NCBI GenBank assembly: GCA_019348335.1
Contig: JAHWJR010000040.1
Span: 6,137-12,414, forward strand
DNA from: Actinomycetota bacterium
Lineage (GTDB): Bacteria > Actinomycetota > Acidimicrobiia > Acidimicrobiales > CADCSY01
DNA: 6,278 nucleotides
Direction of reading: 5' to 3'
Notes under the pieces: model-generated
What the model saw: only the letters and a program-made list of their open reading frames with translations
Told to the model about the DNA's origin: nothing
The model's database searches: none
Shown here: positions 4,405 to 6,278 of the stretch, in pieces
Position numbering within the stretch: the first letter of the stretch is position 1
Layout: the number at the start of each line of letters is the position of its first letter
Made by a program: the position numbers and the translations under genes

Positions 4405-6032
4405 GGTGCGGTGCGAGAGCCCGCCAGCGAGCACCGCAGCTGCCAGGCGCCCTCGACGAGCTCCTCGATCTCCACGCGTGCCCCGATCCCCGCCGCCGCC
4501 TCCCGCAGTGCGTGGACCCACGATCCCGGCGGCGCCCCCTCGTGGAGGTCGAAGCCGTCGACGTCGGTGGTCACCTCCAGCTCGGCACTGCGGCCGTCGC
4601 AGGTCCACCACGCCTCGACGGTGCAGTCCCCGCGTCGCAGCGACTGGTTCACCGTCTCGTACAGCACCCGCCACAGCACCCGCTCCTGGGCGAGCGGCAG
4701 CCGCTGACAGGGGCCGTGGTGCAGGACCGCCGGGCGGCCGCTGCGCTGGTGCACCCGGGCCAGGAACGCCTCGGCCGTCTCCACCAGGCCCCGGTCCTCG
4801 GTCACCTCGGTGCGCAGGTCCGAGAGGGTGTCGCGGATGTCACCGATGACGGAGCGGAGGCCGTCCCGGAGATGTTCGAGGCCGTCGCGGAGCTCGTCGC
4901 TGTTCGCTTGCCGCACGAGGAGATCGACCTCGAAGGCGAGGCAGGCCAGCGACTGGCCGACGTGGTCGTGGAGCTGGCCGGCGATACGGCTGCGCTCCTC
5001 GTCCACGCTGACCGTGCGCAGTGTGCCGAAGCGCCGGGCGTTGTCGAGGGCCAGGGCCGCCCCCTCGGCGAAGCCGTCCAGGACCTCGGCGTCGCGCGCC
5101 GAGAACCACCGCGGCCGGTCGTGCTCCAGGGCCAGGAGGCCGACCAGCTGGTCACGAGCGCCCAGGGGCACGTAGAGCGCCGAGCGCGACCGACCGACGA
5201 GGCCCTCGCTCTCGGCCAGCTCGACCCGCCGAGCCCGTGCCGGGGCGGCGACCAGCGCCACCAGCGGGGAGGGAAGGGCGTCGAGCTCGAAGCGGGCCGG
5301 AAGGCGCGCCCCCGACTGGCGGGCCACTGTCCATCCCGGCCCGGCGTCCTCGGGGAGCAGGACCACCACGGTGCGCAGGTCGCAGAAGGTCCGGGCGCGC
5401 GCGACGACGGAGTCCAGCGCCTGGTCGAGGTCCAGCGACGTCGGCAGGGCCTGCGCCACCTCGTGCAGGGAGGTGAGGAGGGTGTTCGCCTCGGCGAGGC
5501 GGTCGATGCGATCGAGGTCGCGATGGTGGCGCTCGTCGACCTCCACCCAGAACCGGCGGGCGTAGCCGGCGATGGCCGCCACGAGGAGCAGCTCGGTGCT
5601 CCACTGGAACGTCAGGGCGACGGCTCGGTCCGAGGACGTGGTGCTGAGGAGGTGGTACGGGACTGCGAGGGCGATGGCCGATGCGGCGGCGATGCGCAGC
5701 GCGGCGTTGAACCCCCGGGCGAAGCCGACCACCACGACGGCGGTGAGGAGCGACACCACGTAGGGGGACTCCCAGAACCCGGTCGCCGCCACCACGGCGA
5801 GGTGCAGCCCCGCCTCGGCCAGGCTGGAGGTCCTCAGCGACCGTTCGTGCAGCGGGATGGGCCGGGCCGTGCGCAGGGTTGCGTACCCGATGAGCACCAA
5901 GCCGCCCGCGGCCATGGGGCCGGTGGGTCTGCTCGCCCCGGTGGCGGCCAGCACCAGCCCCAGCGCCACGGCACCCCACCGCAGGGCGGTGATGGGAGGC
6001 CGGAAGGGGGTCGAGCCCACACCGCCGGCCAC
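4401..6032 (-). CDS. Membrane sensor histidine kinase, GAF and HisKA_3 domains, with degenerate ATPase motifs
   Basis: The product is 543 residues from a GTG at 6032. About six hydrophobic segments (roughly 14-32, 39-53, 71-85, 90-107, 110-129, 139-161) form the membrane sensor part. A charged linker (162-190, VDERHHRDLDRIDRLAEANT) leads into a GAF-like domain (about 191-335). The HisKA_3 dimerisation domain (about 344-410) carries ERSRIAGQLHDHVGQSL with phospho-acceptor His355 followed by Asp356. The C-terminal HATPase region is weak. The N-box keeps Glu459 and Asn462 (YETVNQSLRRG) but lacks the usual KHA. The G1 box reads TDVDGFD rather than DDGxGFD. The G2 region reads PPGSWVHAL instead of GxGL. 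The start overlaps the TadC-like stop by one base (TAGTG) and the stop overlaps the regulator by four. A second GTG at 6020 is possible. It probably phosphorylates the adjacent regulator. The signal is unknown. Confidence 0.92.
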   Translation of the reverse strand: MAGGVGSTPFRPPITALRWGAVALGLVLAATGASRPTGPMAAGGLVLIGYATLRTARPIPLHERSLRTSSLAEAGLHLAVVAATGFWESPYVVSLLTAVVVVGFARGFNAALRIAAASAIALAVPYHLLSTTSSDRAVALTFQWSTELLLVAAIAGYARRFWVEVDERHHRDLDRIDRLAEANTLLTSLHEVAQALPTSLDLDQALDSVVARARTFCDLRTVVVLLPEDAGPGWTVARQSGARLPARFELDALPSPLVALVAAPARARRVELAESEGLVGRSRSALYVPLGARDQLVGLLALEHDRPRWFSARDAEVLDGFAEGAALALDNARRFGTLRTVSVDEERSRIAGQLHDHVGQSLACLAFEVDLLVRQANSDELRDGLEHLRDGLRSVIGDIRDTLSDLRTEVTEDRGLVETAEAFLARVHQRSGRPAVLHHGPCQRLPLAQERVLWRVLYETVNQSLRRGDCTVEAWWTCDGRSAELEVTTDVDGFDLHEGAPPGSWVHALREAAAGIGARVEIEELVEGAWQLRCSLAGSRTAP

Positions 6033-6278
6033 TAGAAGGCGTTGGCGATGCCCGGTACGGCCGGCCCCAGGGTCACCACCATGATGGCGGGGAAGATGAA
6101 CAGGGTCAGGGGGAGCAGGATCTTCACCGGCAGCTTGGCCGCCTTCTCCCGGGCCCACTGCCGGCGCTTGGACCGCATCTCCGCCGCCTGGGTGCGCAGC
6201 ACCCGGCCGATGGGCATGCCCAACGCATCGGCCTGGGTGAGCACCAGGACGAAGTTCGACAGCTCGGCAACGTCGGTG
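6032..6278 (-). CDS. tadC: TadC-like type II secretion system F-domain protein, C-terminal part (start beyond window)
   Basis: Eighty-one residues to a TAG stop at 6032-6034 are visible; the gene enters from the right edge. The sequence shows the typical end of a TadC/GspF domain. It has ELSNFVLVLTQADALGMPIG, then VLRTQAAEMRSKRRQWA with its basic cytoplasmic stretch, a membrane helix KILLPLTLFIFPAIMVVTLG and a short tail ending PGIANAF. TadB/TadC form the inner-membrane platform on which the TadA motor acts during Flp pilus assembly. TadB and TadC share this fold; a stop followed directly by regulatory and pilin genes fits TadC, normally the last of the TadA-TadB-TadC order. The 1-base overlap with the kinase implies one transcript. 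An internal GTG at 6244 is not the start, because conserved sequence continues upstream to the window edge. Confidence 0.92.
   Translation of the reverse strand, partial: TDVAELSNFVLVLTQADALGMPIGRVLRTQAAEMRSKRRQWAREKAAKLPVKILLPLTLFIFPAIMVVTLGPAVPGIANAF

Noticed and set aside
4011..6035. A 674-codon open frame on the plus strand over the kinase and regulator
   Set aside because: It is antisense to two clearly recognisable genes, its product is His/Arg/Gly/Pro-rich without domains, and long antisense frames are expected at this GC content.
6033..6158. Extension of the kinase start upstream to 6158
   Set aside because: The added 42 residues are Gly/Pro/His-rich and overlap the conserved end of the TadC-like gene. 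The GTG at 6032 gives a TAGTG coupling and leads into the first membrane segment.

Overview
The window is very GC-rich and tightly packed, with GC-biased third codon positions throughout. It looks like a chromosomal segment of a high-GC actinomycete. The protein styles suggest the class Acidimicrobiia (Iamia/Ilumatobacter-like): an HTH protein of the form STQEAARRLGITPRTLYRF, an SAF-domain protein paired with a lysine-less CpaE-like ATPase, and a histidine kinase/regulator pair between a TadC-like protein and a Flp pilin. This placement is inferred from recall of family context, not from a search. I see no tRNA, rRNA, CRISPR array, insertion sequence or other sign of recent transfer.

Layout, left to right. 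(1) Positions 3-119 hold the last 38 codons of an unrecognised plus-strand gene. (2) 170-718 (+) encodes a 182-residue protein that appears to contain two tandem Sm-like beta modules, with an apparent leaderless promoter. (3) 743-1003 (-) encodes a small excisionase/MerR-type helix-turn-helix protein, converging on gene 2 and also apparently leaderless. (4) A 215-base divergent intergenic region (1004-1218) holds a candidate promoter and a strong hairpin next to the ribosome binding site of the next gene. (5) 1219-1941 (+) encodes a membrane-anchored SAF-domain, CpaB/RcpC-like protein. Its stop overlaps by one base the start of 1941-3251 (+), a CpaE/TadZ-like ATPase whose P-loop lacks lysine. 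(6) 3252-3469 separates convergent operons and contains a perfect 13-bp terminator-like stem. (7) On the minus strand, read from the right edge, come a partial TadC-like inner-membrane protein (6032-6278), a sensor kinase (4401-6032), a NarL/FixJ response regulator (3766-4404) and a Flp-type pilin (3470-3655).

Together this is about half of a Tad (tight adherence, type IVb pilus) locus laid out as two convergent arms. The plus arm supplies the periplasmic/outer component (CpaB-like) and the localisation ATPase (CpaE/TadZ-like). The minus arm supplies a platform protein, a two-component system and the pilin. TadC, kinase and regulator are joined by 1-base and 4-base overlaps and are probably one transcript. 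The pilin follows 110 bases later with its own strong ribosome binding site and a structured leader, so the two-component system is a natural candidate to control it. The motor ATPase (TadA/CpaF), TadB, prepilin peptidase and pseudopilins are not in the window; some presumably lie beyond the right edge.

The main oddities are the lysine-less P-loop in the CpaE-like protein, the eroded ATP-binding motifs in the sensor kinase, two leaderless starts with identical -10-to-start geometry, and a coding-looking minus-strand stretch between the arms that has no gene to belong to.
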